Source: an uncultured Prevotellaceae bacterium
GTDB taxonomy: Bacteria; Bacteroidota; Bacteroidia; Bacteroidales; Bacteroidaceae
Direction: 5' to 3'
DNA length: 64,000 nt
Assembly: GCA_945865175.1 (NCBI GenBank)
Contig: CAMBDA010000004.1
Location: forward strand, 52,370-116,369
Below are positions 51,616 to 59,411 of the stretch, piece after piece. The notes beneath the pieces are model-generated. The model was not told the origin of the DNA, did not search any database, and saw nothing but the letters and a program-made list of their open reading frames with translations. Within the stretch, counting starts at the first letter, position 1. Every line of letters starts with the position of its first letter. Made by a program: the position numbers and the translations under genes.

Positions 51616-52979
51616 CAGTTCTTGAAACTATGGATGGGCGCGGGAATGCGTCCCTTGCGGTTAATGAATGCTTCGCAGCTGTAGGGGTTGACGGGCATCA
51701 CGGGGGCATAGCCCAGCAGGCCGCCGAACTCTACAGTGTCGCCCACGGTCTTGCCGATGACGGGGATGATGCGCACGGCGGTGGTCTTCTGGTTGACCAT
51801 GCCGATGGCGGCCTCGTCGGCAATGATGCCGCTGATGGTGGTGGCAGGCGTGTCGCCGGGGATGGCAATCATGTCCAGGCCCACGGAGCACACACAGGTC
51901 ATGGCCTCGAGCTTCTCCAGTGTGAGGGCACCGCACTCCACGGCGTCAATCATGCCCTGGTCTTCGCTGACGGGGATGAAGGCACCGCTGAGGCCGCCCA
52001 CATAGCTGCTGGCCATCACGCCGCCCTTCTTCACCTGGTCGTTGAGCAGGGCCAGTGCGGCCGTGGTGCCGGGTGCGCCTGCACGCTCCAGTCCTATCTC
52101 GCAGAGAATGTCGGCCACAGAGTCGCCCACGGCAGGCGTGGGGGCCAGGCTGAGGTCGATGATGCCGAAGGGGATGCCCAGACGGCGGCTGGCCTCCTGT
52201 GCCACGTACTGGCCCACACGGGTAATCTTGAAGGCGGTCTTCTTGATGGTCTCGCACAGCACCTCAAAGCTTTCGCCGTGGATGCTCTTGAGCACATGGT
52301 GCACCACACCGGGGCCGCTCACGCCCACATTGATGATGGCATCGGCCTCGCTCACACCGTGGAAGGCACCGGCCATGAAGGGGTTGTCGTCGGGGGCATT
52401 GCACAGCACCACCAGCTTGCCGCAGCCCAGCGAGTCGTTGTCGCGGGTGGCCTCGGCGGTCGCCTTGATGGTTTCGCCCATCAGGCGCACGGCATCCATG
52501 TTGATGCCCGTCTTGGTGCTGCCCACGTTCACACTGGAGCAGATGCGCTCGGTCACGCGCATGGCCTCGGGGATGCTGCGGATGAGCAGTTCGTCGGCAC
52601 GTGTCATGCCCTTGCTCACCACGGCGCTGTAGCCGCCCAGGAAGTTGATGCCCACCTCCTTGGCGGCAGCGTCCAGTGTCTGGGCGATGCGCACGAAGTC
52701 GGCAGGTGTGTGGCAGCATGCACCGCCCACCAGGCTGATGGGTGTGATGCTCACGCGCTTGTTCACGATGGGAATGCCTATCTCGCGGCTGATGTCCTCG
52801 CCCACAGCCACCAGGTCGCGGGCCAGCGAGGTAATCTTGTCATATATCTTCTTGCAGCATACGTCCAGGTCGCGGTCGGCACATTCCAGCAGGTTGATGC
52901 CCATGGTGATGGTGCGCACGTCCAGGGTCTCCTCTTCCACCATTCTGTTGGTTTCGAGGACTTCGTTCATGTTAATCAT
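51615..52979 (-). CDS. PFL family protein (DUF711/UPF0210)
   Basis: A 454-aa cytoplasmic protein, full length for UPF0210. Conserved blocks: [86 protein letters not shown]. The reaction is unknown; relatives are distantly like glycyl-radical enzymes but lack an activating partner. Almost always encoded beside a UPF0237 ACT-domain protein, here 25 bp upstream. An alternative ATG lies 9 bp further in (52970). Confidence 0.87.
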   Translation of the reverse strand: MINMNEVLETNRMVEEETLDVRTITMGINLLECADRDLDVCCKKIYDKITSLARDLVAVGEDISREIGIPIVNKRVSITPISLVGGACCHTPADFVRIAQTLDAAAKEVGINFLGGYSAVVSKGMTRADELLIRSIPEAMRVTERICSSVNVGSTKTGINMDAVRLMGETIKATAEATRDNDSLGCGKLVVLCNAPDDNPFMAGAFHGVSEADAIINVGVSGPGVVHHVLKSIHGESFEVLCETIKKTAFKITRVGQYVAQEASRRLGIPFGIIDLSLAPTPAVGDSVADILCEIGLERAGAPGTTAALALLNDQVKKGGVMASSYVGGLSGAFIPVSEDQGMIDAVECGALTLEKLEAMTCVCSVGLDMIAIPGDTPATTISGIIADEAAIGMVNQKTTAVRIIPVIGKTVGDTVEFGGLLGYAPVMPVNPYSCEAFINRKGRIPAPIHSFKN

Positions 52980-53004
52980 AATCGTAGGTGGGGGTTACGG
53001 GAGT

Positions 53005-53277
53005 TTAAATACGGTGCATCTTCTCAAAGATTTCCTCTCTCTGGCACTTTATCTGCACGCCCAGGGCATCGCCCTCGGACTCCAGGTCGCTGGCCATCTC
53101 GGCAAAGGGCTTTGCCAGGTTGGTGGTGTCCACTATCATCATCATCGTGAAGTAGCCCTGCACGATGGTCTGGGAAATGTCCAGGATGTTGATTTTGTTG
53201 TCTGCCAGATAAGTGCATACACGGGCGATGATACCTGTGGTGTCCTTGCCCACAACTGAAATAATAGTCTTTTCCAT
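53005..53277 (-). CDS. ACT domain protein (UPF0237)
   Basis: A 90-aa single ACT domain: IISVVGKDTTGIIARVCTYL opens the fold and MMMIVDTTN closes the central sheet. It probably binds a small ligand such as an amino acid and senses it for the PFL protein that follows in the same transcript. No DNA-binding domain is attached. The pair is widely conserved. Confidence 0.87.
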   Translation of the reverse strand: MEKTIISVVGKDTTGIIARVCTYLADNKINILDISQTIVQGYFTMMMIVDTTNLAKPFAEMASDLESEGDALGVQIKCQREEIFEKMHRI

Positions 53278-53354
53278 GTGTGTTCGTGTTAGTTGGGATG
53301 TGAATAATTATATATGTTGTTCATTGTTTTGCTCTGTATGTGAGTGTGGGTACA

Positions 53355-53519
53355 CTAGGGGTGCGCATAGGTGCCTCCTATCCATTCGGTGGCGGGCTCT
53401 TCCTGGAGCAGCAGGTGCCATTCCAGGGGGCGCTCTTCATCGTCCATCACCACTACTACGGGGCCTTCCACTATCTGGCCGTCGTCCAGTATCATTCTGT
53501 TATAGGCTTTACGCTTCAT
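53355..53519 (-). CDS. Small conserved-looking protein, 54 aa
   Basis: A complete frame from ATG at 53519 to TAG at 53355, reading MKRKAYNRMILDDGQIVEG, then VVVVMDDEERPLEWHLL and TEWIGGTYAHP. Codon use is like its neighbours and the protein is rich in Asp/Glu, so it looks real. I recall similar short proteins at this place in Bacteroidales, between the DUF4296 gene and the next cluster. It has no signal peptide; function unknown. It lies 37 bp after the DUF4296 gene in the same direction. Confidence 0.72.
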   Translation of the reverse strand: MKRKAYNRMILDDGQIVEGPVVVVMDDEERPLEWHLLLQEEPATEWIGGTYAHP

Positions 53520-53556
53520 GTTTGTATCTGTTTTGTTAGGGGGGGGGCAATGGGAA

Positions 53557-54552
53557 TCACTTGCGGCGCACGGGCGTGTTCAGACGGCGCGCGGGGCGCA
53601 GGTTGGGGTTGAGGGGCTTCTCCTTGATTACCCTTATGCGCTTGTCGCGCGGCTGGGCGTCGCGCATCTCTGCCGGTGACAGGCGGTGGCGCACAGGCTG
53701 CATGTCGGTGAGGGTGTCGTCCTGCAGGGTGTCGGCCTGCAGGGTGTCGGCCTCCACGACGGCCACTTGCCGGGCATGCTGGCGGTGGAAACGCACGAGG
53801 GCGATATTGCGCAGCAGGAGCATCCGGTACTGGCTTTCGCCCACGCTCTTGATGGGCAGGTACACGAAGCCGGAGACAGAACGGATGTCGAGCGTGTCCT
53901 GGGCATCGCGCGGAGCCACACGCACCTCCACCTTGTTGCCGCCGCCATAGACCATCTGGTCCTGACAGGCACAGCTACCGTCGGCATAGCGCACCAGCAG
54001 CTGCACAAAGGCATCCGTGCGGCTGCCCTGGGTGACATAGAGGGGCTCCATGCTCCACATGAAGCTGTCGCCCACGTGGAAGGTGGTGTCCACCTGGAGC
54101 GAGAAGGTGAAGAGGTTGTCCAGGGTAGTGGGGCGGAGCACCACAGCCTTGCGCCCCGACCATATATTGGCCGTATCGCCGTCGGCCGAGAGCTCGTGGT
54201 ACTTGGTTTCCGTGGGTGCCTCCACACCCATCACCACGGCATTGGCCTCGATGCGTCGCATCACCACGTCATAGATGCGGTTGAGGTCCTCGGCATGTTC
54301 GCAGTAGTAGATCATCGACGAGTCGAACTCGGCCTCTGTGATGCGGTGCTTGCGGAAGACGGCCTGTGTGTAGGCGTAGCGCAGTTCCTCGGTGGATTCC
54401 TGCCCCTCGGCCATGCCCTGTGCCAGATGGAAGTCGACCAGCACAGCGGCCATACGGCCCTCGGAGAGCACTCCCTTGGGCTTGGACGGCTTGCAGGAGA
54501 GTGTCAGCAGAAGGGGACAAAGCCACCACAGGACATGCACACTTCGTTTCAT
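53557..54552 (-). CDS. DUF4296 lipoprotein
   Basis: A 331-aa lipoprotein with lipobox LTLSC (Cys 20). Residues ~28-110 form the DUF4296 helical domain (MAAVLVDFHLAQGMAEG, AVFRKHRITEAEFDSSMIYY). The C-terminal part is beta-rich, then ends in a basic, proline-rich tail (LNPNLRPARRLNTPVRRK). Its start overlaps the lspA stop by 4 bp. As lspA cleaves lipoprotein signal peptides, the pairing is neat, but DUF4296 function is unknown. Confidence 0.82.
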   Translation of the reverse strand: MKRSVHVLWWLCPLLLTLSCKPSKPKGVLSEGRMAAVLVDFHLAQGMAEGQESTEELRYAYTQAVFRKHRITEAEFDSSMIYYCEHAEDLNRIYDVVMRRIEANAVVMGVEAPTETKYHELSADGDTANIWSGRKAVVLRPTTLDNLFTFSLQVDTTFHVGDSFMWSMEPLYVTQGSRTDAFVQLLVRYADGSCACQDQMVYGGGNKVEVRVAPRDAQDTLDIRSVSGFVYLPIKSVGESQYRMLLLRNIALVRFHRQHARQVAVVEADTLQADTLQDDTLTDMQPVRHRLSPAEMRDAQPRDKRIRVIKEKPLNPNLRPARRLNTPVRRK

Positions 54553-55154
54553 CCGGATATGCGTTTATGGTAAAACAATACCAGCGCCACTATGCCGCAC
54601 GAGATGCAGGCATCCGCAAAGTTGAAGATGGGGCTGAAGAAGATGAAATGGTTGCCGCCCAGCAGGGGAAGCCATGAGGGCCAGTCCCATTCCACCAGCG
54701 GGAAGTAGAACATGTCCACCACGCGGCCTTGCATGAGGGTCTCATAGCCCTCGCCCCAGGGCACGAACTCGGCACGGAGCGGTGCGGGCGGATTATTGAA
54801 CACCATGCCGTAGAAGAGGCAGTCGATGATGTTGCCGGCGGCACCGGCCATCACCAGCACCAGGCAGATGAGGTAGCCCCAGGGCATACCCTTCCTTATC
54901 TGGCGGCCCACATACCAGGCCAGGAACACCACGGCCACGATGCGGAACGAGGTGAGGAGATACTTGTCCATAATCTCCATACCGAAAGCCATGCCGCGGT
55001 TTTCGGTAAAGAGGATATAAAACCAGTCGGTGACCCTGATGCTCTGGTGGAGATACATACCCGTCTTCACGGCTATCTTTATCCATTGGTCCACCGCCAG
55101 AATCAGCAGGGTCATCCACACTGTGGTGAGCGCTTGCGCTTTTTTTGTCTGCAT
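54549..55154 (-). CDS. lspA: Lipoprotein signal peptidase
   Basis: A 201-aa inner-membrane aspartyl protease that cuts diacylglyceryl-prolipoproteins. Four hydrophobic helices are visible, with the catalytic Asp residues in GNIIDCLFYG and FADACISCG, and the FTENRGMAFGM block (Asn-Arg-Gly). The insert between helices (PAPLRAEFVPWGEGYETL) is typical of Bacteroidetes LspA. It matures the many lipoproteins in this window. Neighbours: DksA-like 42 bp upstream, DUF4296 overlapping. Confidence 0.92.
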   Translation of the reverse strand: MQTKKAQALTTVWMTLLILAVDQWIKIAVKTGMYLHQSIRVTDWFYILFTENRGMAFGMEIMDKYLLTSFRIVAVVFLAWYVGRQIRKGMPWGYLICLVLVMAGAAGNIIDCLFYGMVFNNPPAPLRAEFVPWGEGYETLMQGRVVDMFYFPLVEWDWPSWLPLLGGNHFIFFSPIFNFADACISCGIVALVLFYHKRISG

Positions 55155-55195
55155 TACCTGTTTATTAATTAATGTATAGGGGGGGCCTCACGTGC

Positions 55196-55585
55196 TCATC
55201 TGCGTCGGTCGCGCTGCTGCTTGGCCTCGATGCTCAGGGTGGCATGGGGCACAGCACGCAGGCGTTCCTTAGGGATGAGCTTGCCCGTCTCCCGGCAGAT
55301 GCCGTAGGTCTTGTTGTCGATTCTCACGAGGGCAGCCTTCAGCCCCTGCACAAACTTCTGAGCCCGGAGCACCATATTCATGAGGGTTTCCTTGCTCTGC
55401 AGACTGCTGCCTTCTTCCAGGGTGTGATAGGTGGGCAGTGTTTCGTCGGTCTCGCTCTCGTCATGTGCATTGAGCTGCTCCATGAGCGAATCGTAGTCAT
55501 GCTGGGCCACCTCCAGGCGCGCCAGCACAATCTTGCGGAACTCTTCCAGTTCCTCATCGGAATAGCGTACTTTGGGTTCTTCCAT
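55196..55585 (-). CDS. TraR/DksA-type protein with degenerate zinc finger
   Basis: A 129-aa protein: N-terminal helical hairpin (EELEEFRKIVLARLEV, DYDSLMEQLNA) and a C-terminal DksA/TraR finger reading YGICRETGKLI then PKERLRAVPHAT. Only one of the four zinc Cys remains, a pattern shared by Bacteroidetes relatives. It would bind RNA polymerase in the secondary channel. Gene order ileS, dksA-like, lspA is conserved in Bacteroidales as I recall it. It lies 68 bp after the ileS stop. Confidence 0.85.
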   Translation of the reverse strand: MEEPKVRYSDEELEEFRKIVLARLEVAQHDYDSLMEQLNAHDESETDETLPTYHTLEEGSSLQSKETLMNMVLRAQKFVQGLKAALVRIDNKTYGICRETGKLIPKERLRAVPHATLSIEAKQQRDRRR

Positions 55586-55653
55586 TGTTGTAAGGGTTTA
55601 TGTGAAAAATGGATTCTCTTCTCTATACATTATATATTATATGTATTGTATGG

Positions 55654-58600
55654 TCACTTCTTCTCGATGCAGAACGGCACCTCGGCGGTCTCCAGCTCCA
55701 CCTTGCCTTCGTAGCCACCCTCGGGCAGTGTGTCCACGGCCAGCACCTCATCGGCCAGCACCTGGGCGGCCACATAGTCGCGGAAGCCCTGCAGGGCCTC
55801 GTCGGTGGCAGGATGGTGCAGCAGGCTCACACGGATGCGGTCGGTGATTTCCAGTCCGCTTTCCTTGCGCAGTGTCTGGATGCGCTTCACTATCTCGCGG
55901 GCTACGCCTTCGTTGCGCAGCTGGTCGGTAATCTGGATGTCCAGGGCCACGGTGAGGCTGCCCTCGTTGGCCACGGTCCAGCCCGGGATGTCCTCGCTGA
56001 AGATTTCCACGTCGGCATTCTCGATGGTGGCCACTGTGCCGTCGGCCAGGGTCACGTCCACACTGCCCTGTTCCAGGCGTGTGATGTCGTCCTGCGACAG
56101 GGCTGCCACCGCATCGGCCACGCTCTTCATGAGCTTGCCAAACTTCTTGCCCATGACACGGAAGTTGCACTTCACCTTCTTCACCAGCACACCGCCGGCA
56201 TCCACAAACTCCAGTTCCTTCACGTTCACCTCGTCCAGGATGAGCTGCTGCATGGCTTCGATGCGTCCGCGCTGGGCGGCGTCGATGGCCGGAATGGCTA
56301 TCTTTTGCAGGGGCTGGCGCACGATGATGTGCTCCTTCTTGCGCAGGCTCAGCACCATGCTGGTGAGCTGCTGTGCCAGCTGCATGCGCAATTCCTGTTC
56401 ACGGTCGATGAGCGACGCGTCGGCGGTGGGGAAGGTGCTCAGATGCACGCTCTGCGACGCACGGCCGATGCCCTCCTGCAGGTCGCGGTAGAGGCGGTCG
56501 GCATAGTAGGGGGCGATGGGGGCCATCAGCTTGGCCACTGTCTCCAGACAGGTGTACAGCGTCTGGTAGGCACTCAGTTTGTCGGTGCTCATGGCCGAAC
56601 CCCAGAAACGCTTGCGGCTCAGGCGCACGAACCAGTTGCTCACGTTGTCCACTACAAAGTTCTGTATCAGGCGGCCCGCACGCGTGGGCTCGTAGTCCTC
56701 ATAGCAGGCCTCCACCTCACGCACCAGGCTGTTGAGGCTGCTCAGCATCCAGCGGTCCATCTCGGGACGGTCGGCGGCTTCCACATCGGGCTCCTCGTAG
56801 TGCCATCCGTCCACGTTGGCATACATCGACAGGAAGGAATAGGTCTGGAACAGCTTGCCGAAGAAGCTGCGGGTCACCTCCTTCACGCCCTCGGTGTCGA
56901 ACTTGAGGTTGTCCCAGGGGGCGCTGTTGGTAATCATGTACCAGCGTACGGCATCCGAGCCAAATTCCTCAATGGCCCCAAAGGGGTCCACGGCATTGCC
57001 CAGGCGCTTGGACATCTTCTGTCCGTTCTTGTCGAGCACCAGTCCGTTGGAGATGACGGCCTTGTAGGCCACCGAGTCGAACACCATGGTGGCAATGGCA
57101 TGCAGGGTGAAGAACCATCCGCGTGTCTGGTCCACGCCCTCTGCGATGAAGTCGGCGGGGTAGCACACGCCGTTGTCCAGCAGGGCCTTGTTCTCGAACG
57201 GGTAGTGTATCTGGGCATAGGGCATGGCACCGCTGTCAAACCATACGTCAATCAGGTCCAGTTCGCGGGTGAGCACCGAACCCTGCGGGCCCACCAGCCT
57301 GATGTCGTCCACATAGGGGCGGTGCAGGTCGATGCGGTCATAGTTCTCCTGGCTCATGTCGCCGGGCACGAAGCCCTTCTCCTTCAGGGGGTTTGCCGGC
57401 ATCACACCCGCTGCCACGGCTTTCTCTATCTCGTTGTAGAGCTCTTCCACACTGCCTATGCACACTTCCTCCCGGGTGTCTCGGTTGCGCCAGATGGGAA
57501 GCGGTGTGCCCCAGTAGCGGCTGCGGCTGAGGTTCCAGTCGTTGAGATTCTCCAGCCATTTGCCGAAGCGTCCGGTTCCTGTGCTTTCGGGTTTCCAGTT
57601 GATGGTGCGGTTGAGCGTGATCATGCGGTCCTTCACGGCTGTGCTGCGGATAAACCAGCTGTCGAGCGGATAGTAGAGCACGGGCTTGTCGGTGCGCCAG
57701 CAATGGGGATAGTTGTGCACGTGCTTCTCGATGCGGAAGGCCGTGCCCTCGCGCTTCATCTCCATGCAGAGCACGATGTTCAGGTCCTCGTCCTTGGCGG
57801 CTGCCTTTTCGTCATACTTGCCGTCGGGGTTGTACTTGGGGTCATAGGCGTTCTTCACATAGTCGCCGGCATGGTGCCAGTAGCTTTCGTCCACGCAACG
57901 CTCCACAAAGGTGGGGTCCATGTCCTCGCGCACGAAATACTTGCCGGTGAAGTCGACCATCGGGCGTGTGTCGCCGGCCTTGTCCACCACAAAGAGGCTG
58001 GGAATGCCTGCGGCCTTGGCCACACGGGCGTCGTCGGCACCAAAGGTGGGGGCGATGTGTACGATACCCGTACCGTCGTCGGTGGTCACATAGTCGCCGG
58101 GAATGATGCGGAAGGCTTCGGCCTCGCGCACCACCACCTCGCCGTCCACCAGCTCACAGGGTTTCACCCAGGGCATCAGCTGACGGTAATGCAGGCCCAC
58201 CAGGTCGCTGCCCTTTCCGCGCCACAGAATCTGGGCGGGCTGTTCCTCGGTGGGTTTCAGATAGCCGGCCACAGCGGCCTCGGCCATGATGTAGACGGCC
58301 TTTTCGCCGCTGTATTTGTTTTCGGCCACGACGGCCACATAGTCTATGCCGGGGCCCACACAGAGGGCGGTGTTGCTGGGAAGGGTCCAGGGGGTGGTGG
58401 TCCAGGCCAGCACGTACACGGGCAGGCCCTGGGCATCCAGTCCGGCCAGGGCATCCGTCAGGCTGAACTGTGCCGTCACGGTGGTGTCCTTCACATCGCG
58501 GTAGCAGCCGGGCTGGTTCAGTTCGTGGCTGCTCAGGCCCGTACCTGCGGCAGGGCTGTAGGGCTGGATGGTGTAGCCCTTGTAGAGGAGGTCCTTCTGA

Positions 58601-59106
58601 TAGAGTTGCTTCAGCAGCCACCACAGGGTCTCGATGTATTTGTTGTCATAGGTGATATAGGGATGTTCCATGTCCACCCAGTAGCCCATCTTGTGGCTCA
58701 GGTCGGTCCATTCGCTGGTGTACATCATCACGTTCTGGCGGCAGCGCTGGTTGTATTCCTCGATACTGATGGTCTTGCCGATGTCTTCCTTGGTGATGCC
58801 CAGTTCCTTCTCCACGCCCAGTTCCACGGGCAGTCCGTGGGTGTCCCATCCGGCCTTGCGCAACACCTGGTAGCCCTTCATGGTCTTGAAGCGGCAGAAG
58901 GTGTCCTTGATACTGCGGGCCAGTACGTGGTGAATGCCAGGATGGCCGTTAGCCGATGGAGGACCTTCGAAGAAGATAAACGAAGGGCATCCTTCACGTT
59001 CTGTAATACTTCTGTGGAACACATCTTCCTGGTCCCACTGTTTCAGCACTTCCTTATTCACCTCCGAGAGGTTGAGTTGGTTGCGTGATGCAAATCTATT
59101 GCTCAT
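55654..59106 (-). CDS. ileS: Isoleucyl-tRNA synthetase
   Basis: A 1150-aa cytoplasmic class I synthetase that charges tRNA-Ile. HIGH-type motif is GHPGIHHVLA near residue 53; the KMSKS motif is QKMSKRLGN near residue 700; the CP1 editing domain contains WTTTPWTLPSNTAL. The C-terminal part ends with a long domain as in the longer, eukaryote-like class of IleRS found in Bacteroidetes, a class often less sensitive to mupirocin. First gene of the ileS-dksA-lspA-DUF4296 run. Confidence 0.95.
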   Translation of the reverse strand: MSNRFASRNQLNLSEVNKEVLKQWDQEDVFHRSITEREGCPSFIFFEGPPSANGHPGIHHVLARSIKDTFCRFKTMKGYQVLRKAGWDTHGLPVELGVEKELGITKEDIGKTISIEEYNQRCRQNVMMYTSEWTDLSHKMGYWVDMEHPYITYDNKYIETLWWLLKQLYQKDLLYKGYTIQPYSPAAGTGLSSHELNQPGCYRDVKDTTVTAQFSLTDALAGLDAQGLPVYVLAWTTTPWTLPSNTALCVGPGIDYVAVVAENKYSGEKAVYIMAEAAVAGYLKPTEEQPAQILWRGKGSDLVGLHYRQLMPWVKPCELVDGEVVVREAEAFRIIPGDYVTTDDGTGIVHIAPTFGADDARVAKAAGIPSLFVVDKAGDTRPMVDFTGKYFVREDMDPTFVERCVDESYWHHAGDYVKNAYDPKYNPDGKYDEKAAAKDEDLNIVLCMEMKREGTAFRIEKHVHNYPHCWRTDKPVLYYPLDSWFIRSTAVKDRMITLNRTINWKPESTGTGRFGKWLENLNDWNLSRSRYWGTPLPIWRNRDTREEVCIGSVEELYNEIEKAVAAGVMPANPLKEKGFVPGDMSQENYDRIDLHRPYVDDIRLVGPQGSVLTRELDLIDVWFDSGAMPYAQIHYPFENKALLDNGVCYPADFIAEGVDQTRGWFFTLHAIATMVFDSVAYKAVISNGLVLDKNGQKMSKRLGNAVDPFGAIEEFGSDAVRWYMITNSAPWDNLKFDTEGVKEVTRSFFGKLFQTYSFLSMYANVDGWHYEEPDVEAADRPEMDRWMLSSLNSLVREVEACYEDYEPTRAGRLIQNFVVDNVSNWFVRLSRKRFWGSAMSTDKLSAYQTLYTCLETVAKLMAPIAPYYADRLYRDLQEGIGRASQSVHLSTFPTADASLIDREQELRMQLAQQLTSMVLSLRKKEHIIVRQPLQKIAIPAIDAAQRGRIEAMQQLILDEVNVKELEFVDAGGVLVKKVKCNFRVMGKKFGKLMKSVADAVAALSQDDITRLEQGSVDVTLADGTVATIENADVEIFSEDIPGWTVANEGSLTVALDIQITDQLRNEGVAREIVKRIQTLRKESGLEITDRIRVSLLHHPATDEALQGFRDYVAAQVLADEVLAVDTLPEGGYEGKVELETAEVPFCIEKK

Positions 59107-59143
59107 ATTCTTAAATTACGCTTTGTTGCAGTTTTTTGATGTG

Positions 59144-59151
59144 CAAAATTA
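59144..59151 (-). promoter_or_regulatory. Possible -7 box for ileS
   Basis: TAATTTTG on the minus strand (consensus TAnnTTTG), 38 bp before the start codon. No -33 element at the usual spacing is visible. Confidence 0.4.
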
Positions 59152-59346
59152 TAAAAAAGCGAGCAAACTACCTAATATTGTACCTTATTTTATGAAAATT
59201 CCCTCGGATATGATATTCAATCTGACCCCACAGGCCCGGGAAAAGGCGAAACATTTTCGTATGAAACCTGAATACACCTACCTTGCCAATGAATGTTTCA
59301 TATCAGAACAAGCATACAAATATTTCTGCAAAAAACACACAATCTG

Positions 59347-59377
59347 TTGGCAGAGTGAGATAAAACACCTATCTTTG
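59347..59377 (+). promoter_or_regulatory. Bacteroidetes-type promoter of the GH31 gene
   Basis: TTG at 59347-59349, 20-bp spacer, TATCTTTG at 59370-59377 (full -7 consensus). The ATG at 59412 is 34 bp downstream. Confidence 0.75.
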
Positions 59378-59411
59378 TGGCCGAATCAACAACCGAAGCC
59401 CGTATTGTTTT

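Larger units (their letters stand above)
59107..59411. other. 305-bp intergenic region between divergent ileS and GH31 genes
   Basis: Holds a -7-like box for ileS, a full promoter for the GH31 gene (both listed) and a loose inverted pair ATGAAAC / GTTTCAT at 59271-59277 and 59295-59301. A frame beginning at 59191 (MKIPSDMIF) runs into the GH31 promoter and start; I do not call it a gene. Confidence 0.5.

Noticed and set aside
55609..59088. Very long open frame on + opposite ileS (1159 codons)
   Set aside because: Antisense shadow caused by GC-rich codon bias; ileS on the minus strand has all synthetase motifs.
59191..59400. Small gene starting MKIPSDMIF upstream of GH31
   Set aside because: The frame runs through the GH31 promoter and on into its coding region out of frame; no homology recognised.
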